From NCBI GenBank assembly GCA_019925105.1, contig JAHGAU010000024.1, positions 434,001-498,000 on the forward strand: DNA of 64,000 bases, in the 5' to 3' direction. The position numbers were made by a program, and so were the translations under genes. The first letter of the stretch is position 1, and each line of letters begins with the position of its first letter. This stretch comes from Niebla homalea. Taxonomy: Eukaryota; Ascomycota; Lecanoromycetes; Lecanorales; Ramalinaceae. A model generated the notes under the pieces. That model was not told the origin of the DNA and made no database searches. It was given only the letters and a program-made list of their open reading frames with translations. This document shows, piece by piece, positions 1 to 11,451 of this stretch.

Positions 1-9
1 AAATATAGA

Positions 10-1487
10 ATGACGGGTCAAGCAGAAGGCGGAGGGACGAGAGCCATGTCCGTTCTTGGAGCCCGAATCGTCGCCTGCCCAGACTTCGATCCAAAGAAGC
101 TTCATGATATCAGCATCGACTCTGGCCGAATTACTGGGATTAGAGAACACAAGACGTGTGCTGAGACGCAAGATCTAGATGAGCCGGGGGCTATTGATGC
201 GGATAATCGTATAGTGACGCCGAGTCTATGTCACGCGCACGTGCATCTCGACAAGGCATTCTTGACTAGTGATCCCAAGTATGCAGACTTGCGACTCGAG
301 AAAGGTGGGTTTTCCGAAGCCATGGAGATTGGCACGAAGGCGAAGCAGAGGTTTGAAATGGAAGACCTAGCACGGAGGGGCAAGTGGTAGGTGTGAGACA
401 TTTGTTCAATGCCTTTCTTGATCTTCTTTACTCGAGCTTGATGAGGTAGACAGACGAGTTCTAACGCACGAGTGGAATGGACAGGCTCGTGGCCGAAAGC
501 GTGGCGGCTGGAGTGACCCACATGCGAGCCTTCATTGAGATAGATTGCGTCGTCGGTTTCAAAGGCTTGGAAGCGGCAATCAACTTGAAGCATTATTTTG
601 CCGACTGCTGCAGGATACAGATCTGTGCGTTTGCTCAAGATCCGATCTTCTCTGGTCCATCTGGAGATGAGAACAGACGCCTGTTCGAGACTGCGTGCTC
701 AAACGACGAAGTTGAAGTCATCGGCTCAACCCCATATATTGAAGACTTGGAAAATCATTCCCAGGACAACCTGGAGTGGACTGCAAAGCTTGCACAGCGA
801 CTGAAGAAGCATCTGGATTTCCATCTGGATTATAATGTTGACCCTGGGAAGCCGGTGATGACTCGGAATGTCATACAAATTGCCATTGACCTGGACTGGC
901 GAAACTCCAAGACCGATAAGACGATCGTCCTGGGCCACTGCACGAGGCTCACACTACTCTCACGAGAGGAATGGCAAGATCTTGCGCGCAGCATCGAGCA
1001 AAGTGATCTCCCCATCTACTTCGTCGGCCTCCCAACTTCCGATCTCTTCATCCAAGGTAAGCCTCCCGATGATTCTGGCGGTGGAGAGCGTCTCCGAGGG
1101 ACAATGCAAATACCGCAGATGATCCAGCGATATGGCCTCAGGGGAGCGATCTCTATCAACAACGTTGGCAACGCGTTTACTCCCCAAGGATCCTCTGATC
1201 CGCTTGCGCTTACGAGTCTGGGTGTTGGCGTGTATCAGGCCGGTACTGTGGCTGATATCCAATGCTTGTTCGAATGCGTCAGCTCACGTGCAAAAGAAGC
1301 CATCGGCTTCGGATCTGGAAACTGGATTCGAGTGGGAGGTCGAGCGGACATTATCATTTATCAACCAAAGCGTGAAAGCAATGAACGCCTCTCGACACCG
1401 AGGATGCGACTCGGCCTAGAGGATCTAGTCTCTGACCCCCCTAGAGATCGAAAAGTCATATGCAGAGGCCGCGTGGTAGACATTTGA
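10..1487 (+). CDS. Amidohydrolase, cytosine-deaminase-like fold
   Basis: Two exons, 10..386 and 485..1487, give 459 residues. The 98-nt intron (GTAGGT...ACAG) joins the codon for Trp126 and restores a family-like stretch, RGKWLVAESVAAGVTHMRAF. It belongs to the metal-dependent amidohydrolase superfamily, nearest the cytosine deaminase type. Visible metal-site candidates are H77 and H79 in CHAHVHLDK, a histidine near 239 (FHLDYN) and one near 277 (VLGHCTR). The acidic residues expected from E. coli CodA (Glu of HCDE and the late Asp) are not conserved: the matching places read HLDY and SINNVGNAF. The substrate is therefore unclear. ATG at 46 (MSVLGARIV) is an alternative start and looks more like the family N-terminus. 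Only 9 bases precede the first ATG, so upstream exons cannot be excluded. Likely cytosolic. Confidence 0.8.
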
Positions 1488-1658
1488 AAATTGTGTGGGG
1501 CCATAGCTGTGCAAATTTGCAAACCAAGTCCTCCTTGCGTCTTTACGGGATCCTAATAGAAACTCTGGAGCAGCCTTGCGGACGGCAATTCCTCTGAGAT
1601 GGAATCATGCAGGGGATCAAGCTACGCGAAAGGCGTCCACGCCAGTCCGATTCAAATT

Positions 1659-2726
1659 TTACTTCAGGTATTTGGAGAAGAAAGCCGCCAGTTGATCGTA
1701 CCTCAAAAGGAAGTCAGCCAGAGGTCATGTGAGTTCAACTGGATACGTACCCTCTCTCGAACTCTTTGATACTTTCTTCGCCATTATAAAACCCTCTGGC
1801 GCCCATCCATCCGTGCTGCATGGCACTGTATTGATCCACTTCAACGTTGTCCTTTGCTTTCAGTGCGGATTTGTATTTCTCAACAACCTCTGGTTCTCCA
1901 TCCTTCTGCGAGAGCAGACACTACACGAAGTTTCATGGGTCAGTATCGTCCTCCGGAATTGATCTTATACCTCAAGGGCAGGTATCAAGTTGGCTTTCAA
2001 CTCAATACTGCCAAAAGGCCCCTGGGCCTTCCTCAGAGGGGTGGGTTCCTGGGGGACATCACGTACGATGTGGGGAATGGCCAAATGGTCAGCGTCATCA
2101 TTCTCCAGGCGGCTAACGGACCCATGAGCAAGTGGACGCTAACTCCTTCTCACAGCCAGGAGAAACCTACCCTGGATGAGCTGTGCCTGAGACTGCAAAC
2201 AGGGAATCCTTGCTACTCGCTAAGATGGCAATCTTGCCTCCCCAGCAAAGGCCATAGACGCCCCAAGTTTTGACGGCAGGGTACTTGTCGTCCAAGGCCC
2301 TTCTCACCTGCATGAGGCCACTCAACCCATCACCAACATCGCCATGCTTCACTTGCCATGCCTTGGCGGCCTTCTGCTTCTCCTCGGTGTCTGGAGGATA
2401 AAGGGATATGTCCAAGGCATGGCCATCGAAGAAGTCGGGCACGATGACGCGTGCGTTCACCGCAGACGCCATACGGTCAGCACCCTGAAGGGTCTGGGAG
2501 GCCATGCCAAACACATCGTGAATCGCGATGATGCCACGAGTCGAAGACCCATCGGGATCGATCTCATCTGCGCAAGGGCGATGTGTGAGGTTTGGCAGAC
2601 ATGCAAAGACGGCGGGAAGGGATATTTACAGGTGTGGATGCCAGCAATGTCGGTGTAGCTTCCCTTGGGCTTGTAATCTACAGTCACTGCTGGATTGGCA
2701 CAGCAATGAGGGTTGAGTTCCGCCAT
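1659..2726 (-). CDS. Dienelactone hydrolase family protein
   Basis: Five exons on the minus strand (2726..2630, 2567..2171, 2112..2067, 1920..1751, 1701..1659) give 250 residues, the usual family length, with every junction in frame. The alpha/beta-hydrolase nucleophile elbow is GLCWGGK, with Cys as nucleophile. The Asp of the triad is in SQKDGEP and the His in QHGWMGARG. IIAIHDVFG and VPDFFDG are further family signatures. The protein probably hydrolyses a lactone or a related ester. The third intron runs from GTACGT to TGTAG and yields IPHICLLSQKDGEP, the family-like junction. It is transcribed away from the transporter starting at 3293 and lies next to an amidohydrolase, which fits small-molecule breakdown; the shared pathway is inference. 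Confidence 0.88.
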
Positions 2727-3292
2727 GGTGAATGATTAATGATGTGGACAAGGAGAATCAGAACCCCAATTCGTGTTCGACAGTCACTTGAGCAATACGA
2801 TTTGAGAAAAAGGTGGAACTCGAACTCAATATCATTGTAGGGCCCCTAAGTGGTTTTAATGTAGCTGCATGATCACGGCAATAGTGCGGACCTATGATAC
2901 CTCTAGCAGGTCTCTATCCTTGCTGCTTTACATTGTGCTAAGTTCGAATGATCTTCACTGAGATGCTCGGGTGTTTCTAACGGATATAATCATATAAACG
3001 CAAAACAGCGTTCCCTGCATTAGCGCCAGATCTCCAGCTCTAGTGCTGGCTTAATACTTATCTTTGAGAAGTTTTGATTGGAGACTTGTGGATATCATAA
3101 TATGTGGGCCGTGCTTCGGTGACGCTATCTACCAGTTCGGACATAATGCATGCAGCGATGGTTCTACTTGTCCTGCAGCACCTCGAAAAAGGTCTAAAAG
3201 TTACGAGTGACAACGTCATATCGGTGCTTACTCAACTTCACATTTATCATGTCCGCTTTCCCTTCCCCTCTAGCCTCTGGTAAAGGCCAAAG
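2727..3292. promoter_or_regulatory. Divergent intergenic region, dienelactone hydrolase / DHA1 transporter
   Basis: This 566-bp gap lies between two start codons that point away from each other. It is AT-leaning and holds no convincing ORF. A TATA-like stretch (ATATAATCATATAAA) lies near 2982–2998. A shared promoter is inferred from the layout only. Confidence 0.4.
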
Positions 3293-5037
3293 ATGGCAGA
3301 GAAGGAAGAGTCACCATCCCAACCAGATCAACATGGTGTGCGAACTGAGCAGAATGCGGCCACTTCAGAGCCGCAAAGCGAACGGGCGGGCGAAACTGGT
3401 CGACCTTATTCCATCTTCAAGCCATGGGAGAAGAAAGCCATTGTTTTCACCGCTTCCTTGAGCGCCGTCTTCTCTCCCATGTCAACGACTATATATCTTC
3501 CAGCATTGAATCAACTTGCTGCCGACCTACATGTCAGCGACTCCCAGATCAATCTGACCGTAACCACATTTATGGTCAGTAGTATCACCTCCCCTTATTT
3601 CAATAGCACCAACACTGGTATCAGCACTGACGTAAGTTCCTCATCAAGATCATACAAGGTCTTGCTCCATCTCTGGTCGCTGGCTTCTCAGACGGTGCAG
3701 GGCGTCGACCAGCATTCATTGCTTGTTATGTTATCTATATCGCTGCCAATTTTGGACTTGCTTTTCAAAGGAGCTATGCCGCACTGATGGTACTGCGCTG
3801 CCTTCAGAGTGCTGGGAGCAGTGGTACCGTTGCCTTGGCGCAAGGTGTCATCGCCGATGTCGTGACCAGTGCAGAGAGAGGCCAATACATCGCTTACACG
3901 TCCGTCGCTACCATTGTCGGACCTATCATAGGTCCAATCCTCGGAGGCATCCTTGCCCAGTACGGCGGTTGGGAATGGATATTCTACTTCTTGATCATCG
4001 CTTCTGGAGTCCTATTCATCCCAGTCGTCCTCTTCTTCCCAGAGACTTGCCGCAAAGTTGTCGGCGATGGCTCGGTTCCACCTCCGCTAGCAAACGTCTC
4101 ACTTACGAGTATTATCAAACAAAGACATAGGCGGGCAGCTGGCGTCCAAGTATCAGAAGCTGAGATACAGTACGTTGCTGACAATTACAGGCTGGCCATA
4201 CCAAATCCTCTGTCCACGTTGATTGTGGCGTTTGATAAAGAGAATGCAATGATTCTCTTCTGCAGCGGACTGATTTTTGCCTGTCTTTACGCTGTCAACG
4301 TCGGGATCCCCTCTCAGTTCGGTAAAATCTATGGCTTCAATGAAATCGAGATTGGCCTCGTCTTCATTCCTTTCGGTGCCGGCAGCATACTTTCCGCATT
4401 CACGACGGGCAAATGGGTTGACGCTTCCTGGCGGCGTCATGCGAAAATGGCGGGTCTGCCATTGGTGAAAAATCGAGCTCAAGATCTGTCCGAGTTTCCT
4501 GTGGAGCGAGCCCGACTCGTAGTAGCTATGCCACTACTGTACTCTGCCTGTGCAGGGTTGATCACGTATGGATGGGTCCTTGACTTCCGAACCAATCTCG
4601 CAGGGCCATTGGTCGTTCTCTTTTTCACAGGCTACGGCATCATGGCAGGCTACCAAGTGACACAAATTCTGATGCTGGATCTGAATCCTGGCAACCCGGC
4701 TGCATCGACCGCGGCCAATAACATGTTCCGATGTTTGCTTGGTGCTGGGACGTCCGCGGTCATTGTGCCAATGTTCAATAAGATGACGGTCGGCTGGACA
4801 TACACCTTCTGGGCTTTTATTTTTATCGTCTTCAGTCCAAGTCTTTGGGTCCTCAGCAGATATGGGTCCCGGTGGAGAAAGGCGAAGAGAGACAAAGCGC
4901 TTCAGAAGCAAGCCCAAAATGCCTCTCATGAAGTATCCGAGATAGGAGACAACGAACAATCACAGACTAGAAGTGAGACTGAAAAGCCAGCAGAGGAAGG
5001 ACCGTCCACGATCAGGTTAGACTCATCTGAAGCATGA
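3293..5037 (+). CDS. Major facilitator superfamily transporter, DHA1 type
   Basis: Exons 3293..3574 and 3649..5037 give 556 residues. The intron (GTCAGT...CAAG) has a CTGAC branch point near 3627; using the AAG at 3636 instead would add four residues (FLIK) in frame. The protein is a 12-TM drug:H+ antiporter-1 family member. The first helix region contains STTIYLPAL, loop 2–3 has motif A (GFSDGAGRRP), and helix 5 has motif C (GPIIGPILGG). The N-terminus (about 45 residues) and the Glu/Lys-rich C-terminus are cytoplasmic and hydrophilic. It resembles Qdr/Aqr1-like exporters of drugs, polyamines or organic acids, but the substrate cannot be read from sequence. It is divergent from the dienelactone hydrolase gene, so it could export or import that pathway's compound. 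Confidence 0.88.
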
Positions 5038-5546
5038 TCTAGACATGGGCAGCTTGATCTACACGAAAAGAATAGATAGACTTGGCATTTGATTCGCGTA
5101 TTGCATGCTGGTTCGATCAATCTCACTTTCATATGGACATTCTAGCTGTAAGTCGGTCTTCCTATTTTCTCGAGCAACGTTCCCGACGTTGCAGTTGCAA
5201 TGCCTTGGCATCAAACCTTTGCGTTCAAACAGTACATCTTTGCCCAGATTTGAACTGTGTAATGCTCTTATGCGCTGTTGCAAAAGAGGCAAAATGGCCG
5301 TCTGACGTCCAGTTCACGCTAGTGTTTTGAAAAAAAATTGGTGATTATGATGGTTGGTGTTCTAAGATGAAAGCCAACGCATCGAAGGAACAGGTGATCG
5401 CGGTTTCCTTGTTGGGAGACGAGTCTTTTCAATAATCACAAACAACAATCAAACACCAAGCCTTCCTTGGCCAGAAATGTCTCACAGCTCCATTTGCTTG
5501 TCTGCTCTCGTCTTTCTCGTTGCATGTGTGCATTTGTACGTTAAGT
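5038..5546. other. Intergenic region
   Basis: This 509-bp stretch holds the transporter 3' UTR and the upstream region of the next gene. Short overlapping ORFs (for example 5477..5698) have no family-like content and overlap the downstream start. Nothing else is seen. Confidence 0.5.
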
Positions 5547-8360
5547 ATGCCGGCTCAACATCGAAGGTCTCCTCGGAATTCAATCCAACAATGGCTGTTC
5601 GCTACATCAGAAGCACAATCGAAGACCGTGAAAAAAATAAGTGGCGAAGAGTGTCAGACTCGTCAGAGAACCGTCGAACAGAAAGACATTCACTGTAATC
5701 ACCCTTCTAGAAGAAAACGCAAGGATGAACCTCCCACAGCGAATGTTGCACCACGTCCAGAACAAATTACAATGGAAGACAGAGCTCGTCCGATTCCAGC
5801 CTACGCGTCAACCACTGATCTGCATCGACGAGCTGCTTTCCAAGACTTCAGGTACGAGCCAGATGTTTTACCGGAAGAGCGAGGTCGAACCCAGACGCGG
5901 AAAAGGAGAAGATGGGCACATATGAAGAGAAGCTCGTCGCTAGAGCCAGCGGCAACCATTGCTCTGGCAGGTCGTAGCCGTGAAAGAGAGCGGAACCTTC
6001 TCTACCAGCAGGAGGTATCAAAAGGCAGGCAGCGCAAGAAAATCCGAATCTCCTGTTCACCTAGTCCACCTACCCCAGCGCGAATGTCGCTTGCATCCCC
6101 ACCGAGTGACTCTTACAGAAGGAGGCGAAGGCGTGGGACTCGGGATGATCGATTTGCGTTAAAGGCGACCAGACCGGCTGGCAAGAAGTCTGAGAAAGAG
6201 CATGACCCCGTGAGAAAGCCAACGAAGCGCAGAAGGACCGAGAAGACTGGAGCTGCACTTGTGCATGATTTTAGCGCGTCCAATGTTCCCCAGGAAAGGC
6301 TTACGGTACGGGCTCTTTCCCAGCGAGATCTATCATGTCAGCGCTGATGGGGACTGAAGCTAAGAGGGTCGCATTCGCTTGGTCTTTTTGCGAAGGGAAA
6401 AGCATCATCTCCCATCAGACGAAGGGCTTGTAAGTCTCGACTATCTCACACTCAATTTCTCCGCTGACTGGACTTGTCAGTGCCTGATCTTGCGTTCTCA
6501 GAGCTTGATTTTCTCAATTCGCGACCACATGAAGCTCTGGGAATGGGCAGATCTGTCGCGAATGGTTCCAAAAAGCGAAGAAGTAGAATGGCAGACCACA
6601 ACACAGAGATCTCAAGGTATTTCAGTAAGGGACAAGCTGTCCACGACCACAATCGACCTCCAAGGCTGCCCCCGCACAGCGAACGGCAAGCTAAATCGAA
6701 CCGTTTGATTGAGCTTCCTCAAAGGCCTTTCCTGGGCTTTGGCAGCTCAGGGCACAAATCTACGTCACCAACGAAAATGACCAGAGAGCCTGTTACTGGT
6801 CGTGTGTCTCAGAGATACGACGGAGTGGCAAGGTCGCCTACCAAGTCAACAGGCTATCTCAGCTGGTCGCCGACGCGCTCACATACTCCATCATCTGGTT
6901 TGAGACGTCGAATAATAAACGAAAATATTCCCATATCTTCGCCTTCGATTCACAGGAACCCTATTGCCTTTCCAAAACCACGATCACCGACATGTCCAAT
7001 GTCGGCGAGATCTCAGAAAGGAGATGTAGTTCCTGAGAGCGGAGATGCGCATTATCGACATCAGCTAAGTCCCGCAGGAGCAAAGCGAGGCTCTCGAACG
7101 GGCAGCAACCGTCAGCAACTCGGTAGCAACTCCGTTAGTGGGCACCAACTCAATTACAATGTAGAACAAGGTAACGTGGAGCACAAAGCAGGCAATGAAG
7201 GAGACACCGGGTTTCAAGACAAACACTCGCTTGGAGAGATGGGCCAGGCTCCGGGTCCATCAGAGCAATTTGCAACCCACTCATCAGATGAGCACAATTC
7301 GGCGGCAAAACATCAAAGCAAAAATGTGCCAACAGCTAAGATCGATAGTAAGCCATCCATAGGATCGATGCCTGACAATCGCATGACAGGAGATTATGTC
7401 GACTTCCTGTTAGAGCAATGTAAAGCTCCTCCTGTCAATGAGACTTTCAAAAATGTCGATGAGAATCGTGCACAAAGTAGCGATCCAAAGGTGAGGCGAG
7501 AGGGGAATTTACCTCCCTCAAGGGTTGTCCCGGATTCGGAATCCAGATCATCGACTCGAAAAGGGCACGATACATCTGCTCAGCGTCAAGGTGTGGGCCT
7601 CGGTTGGTCGAGACCTAGTCTGAGCTCCTCGCGTGCGACCGAACAACAGTCAGCCCAGTCAACAAGCGCAAGTCCACGAATCTCCTTGAAACGAGGGTCA
7701 CACTCAGCTCACAGAACACTGGCAAGCAAGATACATGCATCAACGCCGCAGACTTTGAAGATAGACAGTCGCAATGCGTGGAATATGTATGGGCATCTTT
7801 ATGATGGTCAACGCGAAGGACGCCAAACCTCGAGGCTCGATCGAGGTCATTTCGAACCCTCTAGACGGGTCACCCCTGTCCCAGAGACCCCGAGATTTCA
7901 ATCCCCGAATCACTCTGGTACATACTCGATGCCTGTTATAGACAACTTTCACGGAGACCGAGTCAATGTGTCTGAGGAAGGAGAAGCTGAGGAGGCTTCT
8001 GAATACTTCGCTGCTGCAAGTAAGGGTCAATCCAGAAGGCTTCATCGCCCCACACAAGATAGCCCGGAGAATCCTGCTCAAATCACGCCCCACGACACAG
8101 CGAATCAATCATCTCTTCATCACCAAGGATCCGTGCCTCCTCTTACCGACCGCTCCGTGAGCTCTACTCAATCTTCCTACCTGAACAATTTATGTAGACC
8201 GATGAACCCACTCGCTGCTGGTTTTCTGTCAGATATTGGGCCTAGACAGTCTGGGCACGCTCTGCCTTGGAGGACGATACAGAGACGGAAGCCAACGCTG
8301 GCAAGTAGTAACATTGATGAAGATTTGGATGGATTCTGGAAGCCTAACAAACTTTATTAA
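5547..8360 (+). CDS. Uncharacterised basic, disordered, probably nuclear protein
   Basis: Three exons (5547..6305, 6360..6429, 6481..8360) give 902 residues. The introns are 54 nt (GTACGG...GAAG) and 51 nt (GTAAGT...TCAG). I do not recognise a family. Most of the chain is low complexity and rich in Ser, Arg, Pro and Lys, with several basic clusters resembling nuclear localisation signals (RKRRR, YRRRRRRG, KKRRSR). Three ordered-looking islands stand out: LPDLAFSELDFLNS just after exon 2, TEISRYF near residues 318–324, and the extreme C-terminus DEDLDGFWKPNKLY. The ATG at 5547 is the first in this frame; an overlapping ORF at 5477 was not chosen because it stays short. A nuclear scaffold or DNA-transaction role is possible but is inference. 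Confidence 0.6.
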
Positions 8361-8676
8361 ATAGATCTCCGCAGATTCACGTCTATGCTAGGGCCTTGGA
8401 CAATACGTAAACGATCGTGAAGGTGTAGATGGTGCGTAGATGTGAGGCCCCTTCTGCCGAGGAAGGGAATTTAAATATGAAGAGCATGCCCACTATGAAG
8501 AACGTGAAACCCTGGAAAGCCCTCCATGTCTCAATGACCGCTCACTGGGAATCCGCATTGTTGTCTCCCTTCACTAAGTCAGCCCAGACTGGTATTACCG
8601 CAATCAAGGTCGTGACGAAGTCTCGCCGAAGTATTTCTGATATATATATATACAAATAAAACATCATCAATCCGAA
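8361..8676. other. Intergenic region with a short TA repeat
   Basis: This 316-bp stretch between the disordered-protein gene and the tRNA gene has no supported ORF. A (TA)n tract of 14 bases lies at about 8639–8652, upstream of the tRNA. Confidence 0.5.
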
Positions 8677-8761
8677 CCCTCGATAACTCAGTTGGAAGAG
8701 TGCACGGCTGTAACGGATGATTGTCACCGTGATGTCGCTGGTTCGATCCCGGCTCGAGGGA
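8677..8761 (+). tRNA. tRNA-Tyr (anticodon GTA) with 12-nt intron
   Basis: The cloverleaf folds by eye. The acceptor stem CCCTCGA (8677–8683) pairs with TCGAGGG (8754–8760), and the discriminator is A8761. The D arm is ACTC/GAGT and the T arm is GCTGG-TTCGATC-CCGGC. The anticodon stem CACGG pairs with CCGTG. The 19-nt insert between the stem halves holds the anticodon G8710-T-A8712 and A8713, and then a 12-nt intron at 8714–8725 after position 37, the canonical place for a eukaryotic nuclear tRNA intron. tRNA-Tyr genes normally carry such an intron, removed by the tRNA splicing endonuclease. Confidence 0.95.
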
Positions 8762-9494
8762 ATAAAATATTTGTTTTTGCCATACGTTTGCTTGCTCTGT
8801 TCGCACAGATGAGGATTCTAAGCTGAAGAACGTGTCATGTCTCAGCTCCGGAATGCATACAAATAATGTTTTGCAGGTTCAGATCTATCCACCGTCTGCT
8901 AGCCTGTCATGGTTGTTGGCTTAGTGGCTTGGCACCGACCGAGATTATCTAGCGTTGGGAGCACGGGAGGTCAAGCATTCCAGGGGCTTCAAGGTCTTGG
9001 AATTAAATGATGCTTGTCTGGGGAACGTAAATATGGGTCACGAATCGGGCGACAGCTTCCACAGCCAGCGTATGACCCACTAGAGCAAGTTTTTTGAGTC
9101 CATCACTTGCTGTATAGAGTAGAGGCATCATGCTTGCATGCCTTACAGAGAAATTGAGCGGCCGGCGGCTCCACTTTTTTACGTAGAAAGCCTCAAACAC
9201 CGTACTCGCTCCCACGTGGCAATCACGAACAGCGTGACGTAGCCATCTACAATTGCGATTGCGATTCAGCGAAGGCAAATAGCACGAAAATCAGCCTGCA
9301 GATGGCCTTGACCATGGATTCAAGTCTGGGCGTCAGAATGAGGCGCAATTGCCTGGAGAAGTCTCCTTCCGGCGCCAAAAGCCCCGTCGTGCAACCACCA
9401 TCCTGCCGCTCGAAAATCCTATAATAATAATAGCTACCTCTCCCAACGTTTCACCTCCCTCGCATCTCGAAGCCCTTGACAGATTGCCACAATT
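8762..9494. other. Intergenic region between tRNA-Tyr and penta-EF-hand gene
   Basis: This 733-bp region has no credible ORF. The minus-strand open stretch at 9003–9278 is short and has no recognisable content. The proximal 150 bp (about 9340–9490) is pyrimidine-rich, as is common for fungal 5' UTRs. Confidence 0.5.
8774..8778 (+). terminator. Pol III T-run terminator
   Basis: A run of five T residues 13 bases after the tRNA discriminator base matches the simple RNA polymerase III termination signal. Confidence 0.7.
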
Positions 9495-10879
9495 ATGGCG
9501 TATAATCACGGATACAATCCAGACGCATTGCCCGCGTGAGTGCCCTTCCCACAAGTTTGCCCCTCTATCACTGGCCTGAGCTGACAAGAGCTGTATTCTA
9601 GACATGCAGAGCCCGATCAGGTATTCCCCGAGAGACATCAAGCTCTATTCTTGCGCTCACTGATGGAACCCTAGGCAGCGCAAATAATCTCCTCGCATCA
9701 GCAGCCTCAGCAACCACAGCAACCACAGCAATCGCAATACCCCCCACCACGCCCGAATTCCAATCCACCCCCGCCCTCGCGCCCTTACTCGTACTCAAAC
9801 CCACAACCACAACAATATAACCACCCGCCACCAGCACAGTACCAGAACAAACCGCAGCCGCCATTGCCCCCCCCAGCCCAGCAGCAATACTCGAGCTCAC
9901 CGCCCCCACCCCGCCTATCGCCCCACGGTGCCTCCTACAACAATTCCTACAACAACGCCAGCTACGGCTACAACTCCTCCCCCCTTCAACCGAATCAAGC
10001 TTTCCAAGGCCACCCCCCACCGCAAGGCCAGATAGCTCCGCAGGGCGGCCCGCCGCAAGGCCGTCCTCCCCCACCTCACGCCCCCACCCACACCCGCCCC
10101 ACCGAGCGCCAACAACAGCGTCGATGCATCACTGTTCCCGCTCTTCAAGGCCGTCGACAAGAACGGGACGGGGGCGTTGACGGAGAAGGAGCTGAGTCGG
10201 GCTCTCGTCAACGGCGACTTCTCACCCTTTGACCCGCACACCGTGAAGATGATGATCCGGATGTTCGACGTCGACAAGAACGGCACCATCAACTTTGACG
10301 AGTTCTGGTGAGCAGCCCCCCCCCTTCCCTTTGCCACATCTGCAACAACAGAGCCCCCCCTTCCCCCCCCCTCCTCCTCTTCTCTCCCTCCCTCCCTCTT
10401 CTCTCTCTCTCTCTCTCCCCCATATCTGCTCGTCACCCCAACAGGACTCTGATTTGGAATTGGGCGGCAGTGGATTATGGGGCTTCCTCGCGGCCTGGCG
10501 CGCCCTCTTCGACCGCTTCGACGCCGACCGGAGCGGCAACATCTCCCCGGACGAGTTCACCAACGCCCTCGTCGCGTTCGGCTACCGGCTCTCCCCCGCG
10601 TTCGTGCACATGCTGTACACGACCTACGACAAGGGCGGCGAGGGCCGGATGAGCTTCGACCTCTTCGTGCAGAGCTGCATCGTCCTCAAGCGGATGACGG
10701 ATGTCTTCAAGAAGTACGACGAGGATCGGGACGGCTTCATCACGTTGAGCTTTGAGGATTTCTTGACCGGTAAGTGGGGGGGGCCGCCTGCCCTGCCATT
10801 CATTCTGAGGGATGATTTATGGTGCTGCGATGTTTTGGGCTGACACACACGGTGGGCAGAGGTCCTGCGGCAACGATGA
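9495..10879 (+). CDS. Penta-EF-hand calcium-binding protein (peflin/sorcin-like)
   Basis: Model: 9495..9535, 9602..9620, 9675..10054, 10107..10307, 10471..10769, 10860..10879, giving 319 residues. The N-terminus (MAYNHGYNPDALPA) leads into a long Pro/Gln/Tyr-rich region, then five EF-hands: DKNGTGALTEKE, DVDKNGTINFDE, DADRSGNISPDE, a degenerate DKGGEGRMSFD and DEDRDGFITLSFE, ending EVLRQR. This is the PEF family architecture; members bind Ca2+, dimerise through EF5 and associate with membranes and ESCRT/Alix-type partners. Exon 2 is only 19 nt. The proline region and EF1 lie in different frames with no GT–AG intron fitting between them. The model uses a GC–AG intron (10055..10106); a base error or true frameshift is the alternative. 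Intron 10308..10470 yields the family-like junction FDEFCGLWGFL. Confidence 0.82.
10308..10470 (+). repeat. Pyrimidine microsatellite inside an intron
   Basis: The fourth intron of the penta-EF-hand gene is 163 nt, longer than its neighbours, and is nearly all C and T on the coding strand, with C runs, (CCCT)n-like stretches and a (CT)n tract at about 10401–10422. Both splice sites are usable (GTGAGC; GGCAG). Confidence 0.8.
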
Positions 10880-11451
10880 ACGACGAGCAGGCGTCATGGT
10901 GTGAGATATATCCGAGCACTGACATGGATATATGTAGATCTATCTGGATGGATTTCCATGATTGCGCGGAGTCCGGTGTCAATGTCAATACACAAGTGGA
11001 AATAACAATCGCCATCTATCATGGATAAGGGGCTTAGTCTATACTAGATATCTAGCAATCATGACATACATAGGAATGTTCCGATCGGGCCTTGTTGCAC
11101 ATGTATGATAATTACCTGACCTTCTTCAGAGCGATCGTCCGTCCATATGCTACATTCTCTAGGATCAGCCAGCCAACAGATGACTTCCTAAATGGAGCAG
11201 TTGATCAACAGTTCCAAGCCAACGTTCTTCGATGATTCGATTCTCCTTCAACCATTAGTCCTCCATCGCCCCCCTTCCTAGTATGTATCGTTACACTCCA
11301 CCTGATGTTCATCAGTCAGCGTAAGGAATTCTGCATCAACGCCGGCAATAGCTAAAAGGCTCATGTTGGGGGTATCTCGCGTGCTGCGTGTGGGGAATCA
11401 AGAATAAACGAATGAAAAGGAGATAAGGAAATAGTCGTCCATGCTCTGCCA
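10880..11451. other. Convergent 3' intergenic region
   Basis: This 572-bp stretch lies between the stop codons of two convergent genes (penta-EF-hand and Msb1-family). It must hold both 3' UTRs. No ORF of interest is seen. Confidence 0.5.

Noticed and set aside
5477..5698. 73-codon ORF with a hydrophobic N-terminus before the disordered-protein gene
   Set aside because: It overlaps the better supported start at 5547 in another frame and has no continuation.
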